NCBI GenBank assembly: GCA_033064195.1 | Contig: JARBJD010000547.1 | Span: 1 to 34,802, forward strand | Direction of reading: 5' to 3' | DNA from: Blattamonas nauphoetae | Taxonomy: Eukaryota; Preaxostyla; Oxymonadida | Length of the DNA: 34,802 nt | Shown: positions 19,726 to 31,266 of the stretch, piece by piece | Layout of the letters: each line of letters starts with the position of its first letter | Numbering within the stretch: the first letter of the stretch is position 1 | Notes under the pieces: generated by a model | Seen by the model: only the letters and a program-made list of their open reading frames with translations | The model's database searches: none | What the model was told of the DNA's origin: nothing | Made by a program: the position numbers and the translations under genes

Positions 19726-19796
19726 GACGAGTTGGTAGATTCAGAGACTTCCGCTGTTGGGACCCAGGTTCGAATCCCGGGATCGTCAACTTTTTT
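19726..19796 (+). promoter_or_regulatory. tRNA-like RNA polymerase III unit in left TIR (reads inward)
   Basis: TAGACGAGTTGGTAGA resembles a tRNA D-arm/A box (TAGCTCAGTTGGTAGA). GGTTCGAATCC is an exact B box/T-arm. A T6 run at 19791-19796 would stop Pol III. GACGA at 19726 can pair with TCGTC at 19783-19787. No good anticodon stem forms, so this is tRNA-derived or tRNA-like and not a working tRNA gene. Confidence 0.65.
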
Positions 19797-20022
19797 CTTC
19801 AATGGATTTTTCTGACATGATCATACACATTTTTGTGAAATTATAGCAGTATTCATGATCGGATGAGTAATGTTCGACAATTGGATTGAATTTGCCTTTT
19901 TTTGAATCGGATCATCCCACTCTCTCTTAAACTCACCTCTTCTCTCCAATCAACTTATTGAGACTCTTCGATAGTTCAGGATGCACCATACAACAGCAAT
20001 CAACACCTGGATGCGAAGCGCT

Positions 20023-20591
20023 GAAGTTTGAAGCGGAGATCAAGAATACTGAAGCCATCCAATTCTCCTCATTCTCTACTGCCATCTGCAGATTGGTTGG
20101 ACGGTTGAAACGCACTCGATTCATATGATATGGATTTCATTGTTTTCTGGAACCAGATAGTAGGTCATCCCCAACTCCTGTGCTGCACAAATCCAGTTTG
20201 TTTTTGAACACTTCACCAACCAATATTTCGGAAACAAGACAATATCACGTCTTCAATTCATTCAGTGCATGTCACAAGCAATCAAGAAAACAAAATATTC
20301 GCGAAAATAGGCTCAGAAACTGGCAAAGAATGGGTAAAACGATAATAGCCTCAGATCCCCTCCCCCGAATCTCTAACGTCTCATGTACAGGCAAGAACGG
20401 GCAGGACGCACAGAGCAAGACACTGCCAGAACAGAAAGCGACAGCGAGATTCAGCGCAGAACAGGACAGCCAAATAATGACGAGCTTCGGAAGCAGAACA
20501 GAACGCGGAGGAAGAAAGAGGATGGGACACGAACCAAAAGAAAGGGAACGGGCCACGACGGCAGATCCACCCAATCCGATCGGAGAAACAA
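20023..20591. other. Element interior left of the phosphatase-like gene, nothing recognised
   Basis: Overlapping open frames occur on both strands. The plus frame is rich in Arg/Glu/Thr (RTEQDTARTESDSEIQRRTG), but it overlaps the cargo gene's 3' end and has no recognisable domain. Treated as non-assigned. Confidence 0.4.
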
Positions 20592-22272
20592 TCAGAAATG
20601 GTGCTTCTTCATCGCAGCCACAGCCTTCCCCTTCGCGACTGGTGTTGTCGGTGTTCTCTTCTTCACACTCGCAGAATGCACACTGCCGTATTTTGGGGAA
20701 GAGGGGAGGGTGTGGGAGGGGTTGTGGGGAGCGAGACCAACTTTGGGGCTGGCTTCGAGTGTTGCGGCGAGTGCATCCCATTCCCGCGCGAGAACCGGAG
20801 CATCGTCACAAGAACAGGACTCGGCGGTTCGTTCAAGTTCGCGTGGTCCTTCGGAGGCGAAAGGGGTTTGTGAGTGTGGGCGACGAGGGGCGAGAGCGGT
20901 CTGTGTTGTAGTCCGCTGCCGACGGAGGGGTGTGCGGTGGGGGCGAGAAGAGCGGCAGGAAGTGCTGGTCGGTGCGCAGTGAGAGCGGGGTGGGGTTCAG
21001 TTCAATCACCGACTCGCTTTCTTCGCTCGTTGCGCACGTCGGCGAATCAATTCGCGAGGAGGAGGCCAGCGAATCCAGTGACGCTGCGGACGAGACTTGT
21101 GTGAGTGTGGGCGGCCGGGCATGCCGTTCGGGAGTGGTCGAGTCTGATTTGGCGCGTGTGTTCGGCGATGGCGTATTTCGGTCCAAACTCGTCGCAGGAC
21201 TGCGAAGTGGTTCTGCCGACGATTTCGGAGCGGTGCCCGGCCGATCCTTGCCGTCGGAGGGCGTTTTGTTCGATTGTCCGAAGAGCTGACAGTTTCGGCT
21301 TCTAGCTTCCATCAATTCCAGAATCGTCGGGTGCCCCAAGAATTGTGCCGGCACATTCTGAACATTAATCTGCGGCACGTCCAATCCGAGTGGAGTGTAG
21401 CTTCAGCAAGCGCTGGTCAGCGGGTGGGCGACACGCGAAAGAAGCTGGCTCGTTTTCGCCAACTTCAGCGGCATTCGGTGTCTCCTCGCATCGCCCGACT
21501 GCAGAATCGATCCCGCAGGCTCCGTCCCGCTTGTCGGTTCACTCGTCTGCGGTCGTTTCGTCAACAAGCTCGATTTCGGTTTCACAACACACGGCGCCAG
21601 TGAGCTGGGGAGCTTCACTTTCGGAGCAGTACGCACACTCGGCGCAGACTGAGTCAGTCGCACTGCCTGGTTGAACGACGTTTTGTGAAGAGTGAACGAT
21701 TCCTGCAAAAGACGAGGCGTTCGTACAAGACGACTAATCACTCCAGCTTGCTTCCTCAACCCCGAAACGAACGATCGCTTCATCCGAGTCCGCCGGCTCA
21801 GCGACGTCACTTCCATCGCATGCTCCACTCACCAACTGTAGTGGTGAATCAGAAAAATCGATACAATCAGCATCGCGCGGTTGTGCCCTTGAGGTGAATG
21901 AACCAGGATCACCCCGTCACCATCAAGTGCTTTGTCAAGAAAGCTGCACACACGGCTCACATGTTTCGCTGGCGATGCCAAGAATGTCGAAGGATCTAAC
22001 TCAGACATCGGCAGAGACAGTATCGACACGTTATTCACACTCCAAACATTCGAACCAGATGTCGTTCCAGTTCCACAGATCACCACATGAGTGATTCGTT
22101 GAGTGTTCAGAAACTTGCGAACGAGGAGAATGACGGCGAGAAGAAAACGAACAGCAATCGAAGAAGTGGTATCCTCATTCCCCAAAAACAATTGAGGCAT
22201 CAGCTTAGACACAGGCGTGGGTGGAGATGGAGGAACCATCATCGGTCCGAGTTCTCGCAAAGTGGAGTACGT
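20592..22272 (-). CDS. Dual-specificity phosphatase-like gene, catalytic Cys replaced by Ser, frame broken
   Basis: Dual-specificity phosphatases remove phosphate from Tyr and Ser/Thr. After an acceptor-like GATTAG near 22273, the minus strand reads STLRELGPMMVPPSP, then SKLMPQLFLGNEDTTSS (the L.P.L.LGN start of the fold), FLNTQRITHVVICGT, LSLPMSELDPSTF (general-acid Asp in place), HVSRVCSFLDKALDGDG and the P-loop VILVHSPQGHNRAM. The family signature is HCxxGxxR; here it is HSPQGHNR, with G and R kept but Ser for Cys. Helix IFLIHHYSW follows, then an in-frame TGA (21829-21831) inside the fold, then VEHAMEVTSLSRRTRMKRSF in the same frame. A second in-frame TGA lies at 21403-21405. A Ser/Pro/Thr-rich tail runs on with one frame change near 20860 to GKAVAAMKKHHF and a stop at 20592. 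Best read as a degenerate, non-catalytic captured copy. Upstream exons are uncertain. Confidence 0.75.
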
Positions 22273-24156
22273 CGGCTAATCACATTGACTGTGACGTGCA
22301 TGTTGTGATGGCTGCTGTTCCAGTGAGGATGAACTGTGTCTGACAGAGTGCGATATGGAGAGGACGCCAAAAGTTGTATCGGAGGTTGTTGAGCAGGATG
22401 TGTATGTGCAGGCGGTGACTGTCACATCAAAAAATAGGCCTGAAGCTGACATTTTTGACAGACTTCCTTGACATCGAGTGTGAGATGAGGAGTGATGAGT
22501 AGTCGAAGGCGGAGATGAAAATCCATTATCCAGATTGTCCGCTTGAACACTGACAGATTGAATCGAATTTTGAGTCGGTGACAAGACTTGAAGGTGGGAA
22601 TTTGGATGGACACGAAATCGAGATCCCTCTGCCGTCATGTGTGGAGGATCACGTGGAGAACGAGCATTCTCTGATGATGGGATGATGTTGACGAGGCTGG
22701 ACGGGAGGGCAGAGTTCCGACAGACGCGGATGACAGGGTCGATGGAAGAACGACGATCAGTTTGGAGGATGCCAGATCATCCATACACATTGATGTTCGT
22801 GGCAGCAAAGAGGTCAGTTATGAGGCTGTGAGTCCGCTGGGTTCCAGGAACAGCGCTGCCAAATCTTCTGTTCTGTTCATCTGTTTGGTGAGTGTGATTG
22901 TGGTGAATCCAGAAGGGATTGTGGGGTGTGTGTGAGTTGGACACGACGCGCTTGGTTGAGCAAACTCCCCAAATTGATTGTCGTCTTCCGACGCAACAGT
23001 GAAACTGTCACGTGACAACAAGAATGTTCCCCTCTGTCTCATACCCTCCCTTTTCGCCCACTCCTTCTCTTCTTCTTCCCCCATCTGACCTGGCGGAAGA
23101 AAGATTCTCCTCTCCCCTTCACACGCAGCCACAATCTGCTGATCTTTCTCCAACACACTCCCAACACTCGACAGGCTCGCGAAACTTGATGCACAACATT
23201 TCAAGCTGACAGTGTCGCCTGCATCGTCTGGCATTGTCCAACCTTCCACAGAAGAGACAATAGTGAGTGTGGACATTGTGAGCTCGTCCTCTCTTCTTCC
23301 TCCCTCTTCGCCAATCCTCCTGTTTCCGCTTCTTCTTCACCAGGAATGTCCCATTCGTTCTTTGCTCCTCTTCTTCGCTCTTCTTCCAGTGCATTTTTAG
23401 GCTTCGAGTTGTTGTTTTGCTCGTTCAACCGTTTAGATTCTTGTTTCAGCCATTCGTTCTCTTCACTTGTTTGATACTCATCCAGCGAGTCGTTCTCATC
23501 TTCATCCCTCCTTCCTCTCATCACTTCCTCCTCCAACACTCCCAACACCCCAACCATCCCTTCCACCACTCTCCCCTCTCTACTCCCATCCTCACCACTC
23601 TCCTCATCTTCTTCTCACACCATTTTCGAGTTCATGGACGTGGTCTTGGAGTGTACAGACTACAATTGTCCAATCTGAGCTCTGTCGACTCTTTCATTCC
23701 TTACAAGCCTGTTCTTCTTCTCTCTCCCATCTCCTTCATTCCACTCGACCTTCCGCTCATCAGCATCTCGTCGTTGAGTGGAAGGATGGAGAAGAGGAGG
23801 TTGGTTGCAGATGGAAGAGGAAATAGAGAAATGGGGGACGAGGTGGAGGAAGTGGACGAGACCCAATTCTGAAATCTTCGTGGAAAGCTGATCAAGAAGA
23901 TTGATTGTTCAGGCGAGGCTGGAGACACAGGTTGTGATCTGGTCGAGTGAGATGTCGGGATGGTACGAGGAATGGAGAACATGAGTTGGTTGTTGACCGG
24001 AGGAGAGACGAGTGAAGACGACGAATGATATGAACGAAGCTGTGAGAAGCACGACAATTAGTGTGTTGGTTCTTCTTTCAGCTCGTCGTCGAGTTGGAGT
24101 GATGGCGGAAGGGTCGGTTCGGGATGATCGAGCTTATGATCGTTAGCTTCCATTGT
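22273..24156 (-). CDS. Probable coiled-coil/low-complexity protein gene, unknown, frames broken
   Basis: From an ATG near 24153 the minus strand reads MEANDHKLDHPEPTLPPSLQ and LDDELKEEPTH, a stop, then LRSYHSSSSLVSPPVNNQLM and RTIPTSHSTRSQPVSPASPE (about 24030-23910). A helical stretch DQLSTKISELGLVHFLHLVP (about 23890-23840) and a strongly charged coiled-coil-like region ENEWLKQESKRLNEQNNNSK (about 23470-23400) follow. 23276-22818 reads on with GDTVSLKCCASSFASLSSVG and ends NRTEDLAALFLEPSGLTAS. 22272-22817 holds weaker frames. No domain is recognised. It lies immediately upstream of the phosphatase-like gene on the same strand and could be its 5' part, giving one large gene. Breaks may be introns, decay or sequencing indels. 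Confidence 0.4.
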
Positions 24157-24760
24157 CTCACCAACAGAGAGAATTAAAACGTTCAAAGGGTGTCGTCCTT
24201 GGAAGCAAGGGCAGCGAGAGGGGATGAAGAGAGGGCGACTTCAGTCTTTCCACTGTGGGGCGGTAGTCAATGAACATTTGTGTCGACTTAGCGTGGAATT
24301 CGTGTTCTGAGGGAATTTTCGAGCCCAGAGTGGAAAGTATACGATAGACGGGTGAAGGAAAAGGAGAGATCTCTATTGGGTAATGAAGAGACCACGGAGG
24401 GTGATCAAGGTGGTCGATGTGATGTGAGGGTGAAAGCCTGGCGGAACAATCCCAAAAGAAGAAGTAGATGGGTTGTGGAACGTGGGGAGGTCGGAAAGTT
24501 TGGGAGAGGCTTCGATATATTAAAATTTTGTGCTGACATCAACAAAATCTGTGCAGAACTTGTTGAGCATCAATTTATGCGCAGAGAAGATAAATGGGTA
24601 TGCCATATTCTGTAGATAGCTTTCGTTCGTTTCAAATGTGTCCATGCTGACTGAAGTTTGCAAAACTTTCGCAATAAGTGTCAAATTTCTGCGAGATCTG
24701 AGTATGACTGCCGGAGCGACTGAAGGTGGGGAGAGTTTCGAAGGAAAATGAAAATGTGAA
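24157..24760. other. Unassigned interior of the 18S element
   Basis: Only short frames occur (plus 24352-24615), without domains. It may include the promoter of the minus-strand gene starting near 24153. Nothing else is seen. Confidence 0.4.
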
Positions 24761-24762
24761 CA

Positions 24763-25473
24763 TTAGTGGCAGTTTTCAGTCGTTTGGAGAGGGATGAGAG
24801 GTGCAGAGCTCATTGAACGCGCGTCGGACTGGCCGAGAATGTCAACGTACCTGCCTTCCCAGCTGACGAACAGGACGCAATGAGTGTCATCAAAACCAAG
24901 ATTGTCGCACTCAATGTAGATTGAACAATGAGATTTTCCTTCAACAGGCAGGAGTGGCGGAGTTTGGCGTGTTTGGGGTATCATTCTTCTCTTCACCACC
25001 AGCTCCACCGAGATGCTCAGTTTCAACAAAGGAGTGGAAACTCTTCGGATGTTCGAGCATTCCTAAGAAGCTTTATTAGAGCAGTACTTTCGGCGAAGAA
25101 CAGAGAAGATGTGAGTGTTTGGACAGATTCAGTATCAAAATTAGGAAGAAGTGACGATTCATTTGCAGAAACACCATTTGCCGATGGATTGTTGGAATGT
25201 CCACTTTTTGGAGAGATGGGCGTGGAATTGCAGTCGACCATGTTTACTTCTGAGTTTGTTGAATTCGTGATATAAGCTGTTAAAATATGTCAATTCCACT
25301 TCATTGAGCACGTTTATCTTTTGTTGGTAGGTTTTTTGGAGCTGAATTGCTTCTGAAGCCACCATCTTCGATGTGGATGACTGATGGTGAATGAAGATGC
25401 ATTGCTCCTCCACCAACAGTTGTAGTATTACGATTGAAGTAACAACGATATAAGTACGCAAGATCGCGATCAA
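24763..25473 (-). CDS. Unknown gene, possibly exons on the minus strand
   Basis: Minus-strand frames at 25473-25159 (basic/helical: SEAIQLQKTYQQKINVLNEV), 25241-25023 (NESSLLPNFDTESVQTLTSS then LIKLLRNARTSEEFPLL) and 25029-24763 (CSIYIECDNLGFDDTHCVLF then VSWEGRYVDILG) have protein-like composition and could be pieces of one gene. A plus-strand frame of similar length (24928-25275) overlaps them, so the strand is not certain. No family is recognised. The gene sits just inside the right TIR. Confidence 0.3.
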
Positions 25474-25559
25474 GATCGATTCAAGCTCTGTTGGGAGCTG
25501 AACTGGAAATGATGATGGAATCGAAGACAGTTAGTACTTCTAATTCACGGAAATTAACA

Positions 25560-26046
25560 AGCGCTTCGCATCCAGGTGTTGATTGCTGTTGTATGGTGCA
25601 TCCTGAACTATCGAAGAGTCTCAATAAGTTGATTGGAGAGAAGAGGTGAGTTTAAGAGAGAGTGGGATGATCCGATTCAAAAAAAGGCAAATTCAATCCA
25701 ATTGTCGAACATTACTCATCCGATCATGAATACTGCTATAATTTCACAAAAATGTGTATGATCATGTCAGAAAAATCCATTGAAGAAAAAAGTTGACGAT
25801 CCCGGGATTCGAACCTGGGTCCCAACAGCGGAAGTCTCTGAATCTACCAACTCGTCTATTTGTACAATTTTTTTTGATCAAACATCCACACTGATATGGT
25901 TTAAAAAAACCAACTTTTTTTGCAGATTTCCAACGGTCATTCAGAAAACCAACGGTCGTTCAGAAAACCAACGGTCGTTCAGAAAACCAACTGCAGCTTA
26001 GAATACCAACGGTACTCGAGAAAACCAACTTTAAATTGAGATGGCC
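25560..26046 (-). repeat. Right long terminal inverted repeat (487 bp)
   Basis: Inverse of 19517-20022, from AGCGCTTCGCATCCAGGTGT to the tip GAGATGGCC. One 19-bp unit is missing relative to the left TIR. The inner ~400 bp are nearly identical to the left copy, suggesting a fairly recent insertion or homogenisation of the arms. Confidence 0.93.
25786..25856 (-). promoter_or_regulatory. tRNA-like RNA polymerase III unit in right TIR (reads inward)
   Basis: Mirror copy of the left unit, with A-box-like and exact B-box sequences and the same T6 stop on the minus strand (A run at 25786-25791). The 63 nt at 25794-25856 match 19726-19788 without a difference that I can see. Confidence 0.65.
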
Positions 26047-26055
26047 ATCAACTTG
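26047..26055 (+). repeat. Right 9-bp target-site duplication ATCAACTTG
   Basis: Second copy of 19508-19516, directly after the element tip GGCC. 18S sequence ACGGTAGGATAGAGGCCTACC follows. Confidence 0.93.
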
Positions 26056-26715
26056 ACGGTAGGATAGAGGCCTACCGTGGTGGTGACGGGTAACGGAGAA
26101 TCAGGGTTCGATTCCGGAGAGGGAGCCTGAGAAACGGCTACCACTTCCAAGGAAGGCAGCAGGTGCGCAAATTGCTCAATCGAAATCATAATTCGGAAGC
26201 AGTGACAAAAAATACAAATGCTGGGTTATCTCAGCAATTTGAATGGTTGTGGTGTAAGTATCCGCAAGAGCAGCGATTAGAGGGCAAGTCTGGTGCCAGC
26301 AGCCGCGGTAATTCCAGCTCTAATAGTGTATACTAAAATTGCTGCAGTTAAAAAGCTCGTAGTTGGATTTTGGAGGAAACGTCGATTTCTGTGTGATGGG
26401 ATACATTGTGTTTCATCTTGCAGGAAGTGTTTTTTCCGATATTTTCGAAGACAGGTCTTGCGCTTTATTGAGTGAGGCTATGGATTCGGAGGTTTTACTT
26501 TGAAGAAATTGGAGTGTTCAAAGCAGGCGTTATGCAACTGAACAGATTAGCATGGAATAATAAAATAGGACACTTGTTTATTGTTTTCTTCGGAAGATGA
26601 TAAAGTCCATTTTGTTGGTTTATGGAGCAGGTGTAATGATTAATAGGGACAGTTGGGGGCATATGTATTGCATTGTCAGAGGTGAAATTCTTGGATTTAT
26701 GCAAGACGAACTAAG

Positions 26716-26762
<47 letters not shown>

Positions 26763-27392
26763 AGGGGATCGAAGGCGATCAGAAACCGCCCTAGTCTTAA
26801 CTATAAACGATGCCAACTAGGGATTGGAGGGAGCTTTATGGCCTCGTCAGGACCTTTAGAGAAATCAAAGTCTCTGGGTTCTGGGGGGAGTATGGTCGCA
26901 AGTCTGAAACTTAAAGAAATTGACGGAAGGGCACCACCAGGTGTGGAGCCTGCGGCTTAATTTGACTCAACACGGGGAAACTTACCAGGTCCAGACACGG
27001 GAAGGATTGACAGATTTTGAAGCTCTTTCTTGATTCCGTGGGTGGTGGTGCATGGTCGTTCTTAGTTGGTGGAGTGATTTGTCTGGTTAATTCCGATAAC
27101 GAACGAGACCTCAACCTGCTAAATAAGTTGGTCGCTTTTTAGTAAGTGATGTAACTTCTTAGAGGGACTACTACAGTTGCATGTAGGGGAAGCTTGAGGC
27201 AATAACAGGTCTGTGATGCCCTTAGATGTCCTGGGCCGCACGCGCGCTACACTGATTGATTCAACGAGTTTGTGCTTGCCCGAAAGGGTTGGCTAATCTT
27301 TTGAATGTCAATCGTGCTGGGGATTGATCTTTGTAATTTTGGATCATGAACGAGGAATACCTAGTAAGTGCAAGTCATCAGCTTGCGCTGAT

Positions 27393-27442
<50 letters not shown>

Positions 27443-27521
27443 ATCAGATGAAATGTTCGGATGATGTGATTGCAGTTGCGCAAGTGACAGCGGTTATGTT
27501 AGAAGAACAGTGAATCTTATT

Positions 27522-27582
<61 letters not shown>
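26056..27582 (+). rRNA. 18S rRNA gene, 3' piece
   Basis: Resumes 18S after the element. It contains GCCAGCAGCCGCGGTAATTCC (about 26296), AAAGAAATTGACGGAAGGGC (about 26913), TGCCCTTTGTACACACCGCC (about 27401) and ends GTAGGTGAACCTGCGGAAGG ATCATTA at 27582. All universal blocks look intact. Confidence 0.97.
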
Positions 27583-27584
<2 letters not shown>

Positions 27585-27703
27585 AAAATTTAAATATATT
27601 AAACAATATATGATAATAAAATAAAGTCTACATGTAGTGATGTAGATTTTAGGGTGCCTCTATATAAACATTATATGTGTAGCCAATGATATAGATAAAT
27701 TAT
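27583..27703 (+). other. Internal transcribed spacer 1
   Basis: About 120 bp of AT-rich sequence between the 18S 3' end and the 5.8S start; no gene. Confidence 0.9.
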
Positions 27704-27855
27704 AAACTTTTGGTAGTGGATATCTTGGCTCTTGCATCGATGAAGAACGCAGCAAAGCGCGATAGTTAATGTGAATTGCAAGAATCTGTGAATCATCAAA
27801 GTTTTGAACGCATCCTGCGGTGTCTTAACTTTTAGTTAAGAGACCATTCTTATTT
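27704..27855 (+). rRNA. 5.8S rRNA gene
   Basis: AACTTTTGGTAGTGGATATC starts the gene. CGATGAAGAACGCAGCAAAG and GAATTGCAAGAATCTGTGAA TCATC are the conserved core. The 3' boundary is approximate. Confidence 0.95.
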
Positions 27856-28077
27856 CAGAATTGGTAAATATTAAAATATCTTTTTATCCTTACTTGGGAT
27901 AGAAAGGAAATGAGATGAACATATTAAGTATATGTCATCTTTAATAATATCGATATATGAATCATTAAGAGATATTGTTTGTTGAAATATGATATATAAA
28001 CAATTTGATATTTAAATATAAATATTTAATTGTCTTGTATACTTCTGTTTTAACAACTCACTTTATATATATAAAAC
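27856..28077 (+). other. Internal transcribed spacer 2
   Basis: About 220 bp of AT-rich sequence between 5.8S and 28S; no gene. Confidence 0.9.
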
Positions 28078-29353
28078 AATCTGAAATTAAGAAAGATTAC
28101 CCGCTGAACTGAAGCATCTAAATAAGCGGAGGAAAAGAAACTAACTAGGATTCCTATAGTACCGGCGAGGGAAGTAGGAAAAGCCCAAAGCTAAAATCTA
28201 TGCGGGCTGTTTTGCATGCATAGAGATGTGCTTTATAGATGTGGGGTTGTGTTGTGAAGAAGATAGAGGCTAAAATACCCTTTCGAACGGGTTATCATAG
28301 AGGGTGAAAATCCCGTTTTTGGCCTTGTTTCACAATGCGCTAAGCTCTGCAATCGTCGAGTCGGGTTGTTTGAGATTGCAACCCTAATTGGGTGGTAAGC
28401 TTCATCCAAGGCTAAATATATGCAAGAGACCGATAGCGAACAAGTACCGTAAGGGAAAGATGAAAAGTATTTTGGAAAAAAGTTGAAATAGGGCTTGAAA
28501 CTTCCAAAAGGGAAGCGATACAACTCTATAGAGAAGATTTGTTATATATCGATTGTTGGAAAGATTTTTGAAGATGTGTAATTATAACTGTAAAAGGTTA
28601 AACATATTTTCAAGAGTTTTTCTGATAATTAGATATATAATAGAAATCGGTCAATCGTGTTTTCTGATAATCAAGATTTCAAATTCAGGAAGGTAGAATT
28701 GTTCATTCATTTCGATGGGTGGATGATTTGTTTATAGCCTCGAATTAGACGGATTTGAATATTCTACATAGGAGGAGAACACAAATGAACCTTATTGATT
28801 GGGGTTTAAGTTTATCTTAACGAGAGTATCTTTGCAAGGAAATTTTGATGATATGTGGTTGATATATGATTTACTTTGATTAGTTTCGGCTAGTCAATTG
28901 GTAAGTAATAATTGATCGTATATTGTTGAATGCAATTAGACGGCTCTGTTCGAAGATAGATTTTAAGATTGACTTTAGTTGGATATGGATTGTATTGCCC
29001 CGTCTTGAAACACGGACCAAGGAGTCTATCAGACATGCGAGTATTTGGGTAATTTAAACCTAATAATGCGTAATGAAAGTGAAGACAATCGTTTTGGATT
29101 GTTGAGATATGAAATTATGATCTGTCTAGATTATGATGGCAATATCGACCGACTGATTCTAAAGATTAATTTCCAACTCTCGGGTTGGAAGGGATTGGTT
29201 CGAGTTATAGCATATCTGATAGGACCCGAAAGACGGTGAACTTTGCTTGAGTGTGGGTGAAGCCAGAGGAAACTCTGGTGGAAGCTCGTCGGGGTAATGA
29301 CGTGCAACTCTTTCCTTAGACTTGAGTTAAGGGGCGAAAGACTAATCGAACCG

Positions 29354-29399
<46 letters not shown>

Positions 29400-29869
29400 T
29401 TGTTATAATGAGTTTTGTCCGGTAAAGCGAATGATTAGAGGTCTTGGGGGAGGAATTCCCTCAACCTATTCTCAAACTCTAAATGGGCAAAAAGACGTTT
29501 GTAAATGATGATTGATTCAGGGAAGGGATTGATTTTACTGATGATTGTATGAATGGATGCCTTTTGGGGTAATTGTTTGTATGATTATTAGGGATTTATT
29601 CTGGAAATGAGTTGATTGTTGTTGAAGGTTTAAATTAGATATATGGATTGTCTACCTTTAAAGTGTTGTTTAAGTAAACAGCGTGATAAAAAGATGATCC
29701 AATAAAGAATTGAATCAATAGCTCCAAGTGGGCCATTTTTGGTAAGCAGAACTGGCGATGCGGGATGAACCGAAAGTTGTGTTAAGGTGCCGGAATTTGT
29801 GCTCATGAAGATACCATAAAAGGTGTCAATTCATATAGACAGCAGGACGGTGGCCATGGAAGTCGGTAT

Positions 29870-29903
<34 letters not shown>

Positions 29904-31085
29904 TGAATTGGCCCTGAAAATGGATGGCGCTTCAGCACAATACCTATACACGACCAAAATCATGATGATGATTTTGTGTAGGAGGGCGTGCGGGTTTTTT
30001 AGAAGCTATGATGTGAATCATGGTGGAAAAGCCTGTAGTGCTGATCTTGGTGGTAGTAGCAAATATTCAAATGAGAAACCTCTCAATGGGGGATAATTTT
30101 GAAGACTGAAGAGAAGAAAGGTTCCATATGAATCTAATTGAGATATGGGTTAGTCGACCCTAATGAATCGGTTAAATACCGTGATATAAAATGGATTTTG
30201 TAAAAGCAGGATTCATATTCAGAAAGGGAAGAAGGTTAATATTCCTTCACCTTTTACGTGTGGATAATTAAAATGGCAACATAAAGAAGCCTGTACTCAT
30301 CAGAAAACACATCGGGAAGAGTTTTCTTTTCTTCTTAACGACTGATAAAGCTCGTTGTTAATATTATTTGCATGAGCATTGGGCATGGAAGCGGGTTAAC
30401 CGGAGAAGTGGCCAATCAGTTGGAAGAGCCCCTCTATTTATATGAGGAAGACATTTATTGTTGATAGCAAGTAAAATGGTCCGATTGTGTTTTATGATCC
30501 TTGAAACTACAGGGGACTGAATGATTTTCACACGAGGTCGTACTGATAACCGCAACAGGTCTTCAAGGTGAGGAGCCTCTAGTCGATAGAAGAAAGTAGG
30601 TAAGGGAATTCGGCAAAATAGATCCGTAACTTTGGGAAAAGGATTGGCTCTAAGGATCGGTCCGTCGGGTTCGATGAAAGCGGGTTACTTATTTAGATGG
30701 ATTGTGTTGATTTGTTGGCGGGCTTGGCAACAGGTCTGCTGATGAGTTGATATAGTCTGTTTAAGGGTGGCAGCGCGTGTCGTAAGTGTGCTTGATTGTG
30801 TGTCTATATTGAAGAGGAGACTTTTTGATTGGATGCAAAATTGGGTGCATTTTCTCGAATCGCTTTTTAATCGAAGCGAGTTAGTTTCGGATTGTAGATC
30901 TCGATCTGCAGACGAGATTAATGGAGTATAAACGATTAACTTAGAACTGGAACGGACAAGGGGAATCCGACTGTTTAATTAAAACAAAGCAATGTGAAGG
31001 CTGGAAAACGGTGTTGACACATTGTGATTTCTGCTCAGTGCTCTGAATGTCAAAGTGAAGAAATTCAATCAAGCGCGGGTAAACA

Positions 31086-31129
<44 letters not shown>

Positions 31130-31228
31130 CTCTAATTAGGGACGCGCATGAATGGATTAACGAGATTCCCACTGTCCCTATCTACCATCTAGCGAACCCA
31201 CAGCCAAGGGAACGGGCTTGGAAGAATC

Positions 31229-31266
<38 letters not shown>

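Larger units (their letters stand above)
19517..20022 (+). repeat. Left long terminal inverted repeat (506 bp)
   Basis: Pairs with 25560-26046 from GGC at the tip to GCGAAGCGCT at the inner edge, almost without mismatch apart from the tip and one extra 19-bp unit. It contains the 19-bp repeat array, a Pol III-like unit, and an inner part ending ACACCTGGATGCGAAGCGCT. Confidence 0.93.
19517..26046. mobile_element. Mutator-like (Pack-MULE-type) DNA element in 18S, 6.53 kb
   Basis: It has a 9-bp target duplication and very long terminal inverted repeats (19517-20022, 506 bp; 25560-26046, 487 bp), the combination characteristic of Mutator-like elements. The interior carries stretches resembling cellular genes (a phosphatase-like gene, a coiled-coil gene, an unknown gene) with introns, and no transposase that I can recognise. 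That is the structure of a Pack-MULE, a non-autonomous element that has picked up host DNA. The outermost 20 bp of the two TIRs differ at about four positions while the inner parts are nearly identical. A Mutator-type D-D-E gene hidden by frame breaks cannot be excluded. Confidence 0.85.

Noticed and set aside
19726-19788. A functional tRNA gene
   Set aside because: T-arm and A box are present, but no proper anticodon stem or full acceptor pairing forms in any register, and the copy is bound to both TIRs.
28233-30555. Small open frames within the 28S gene
   Set aside because: They lie in conserved rRNA sequence and are chance frames.
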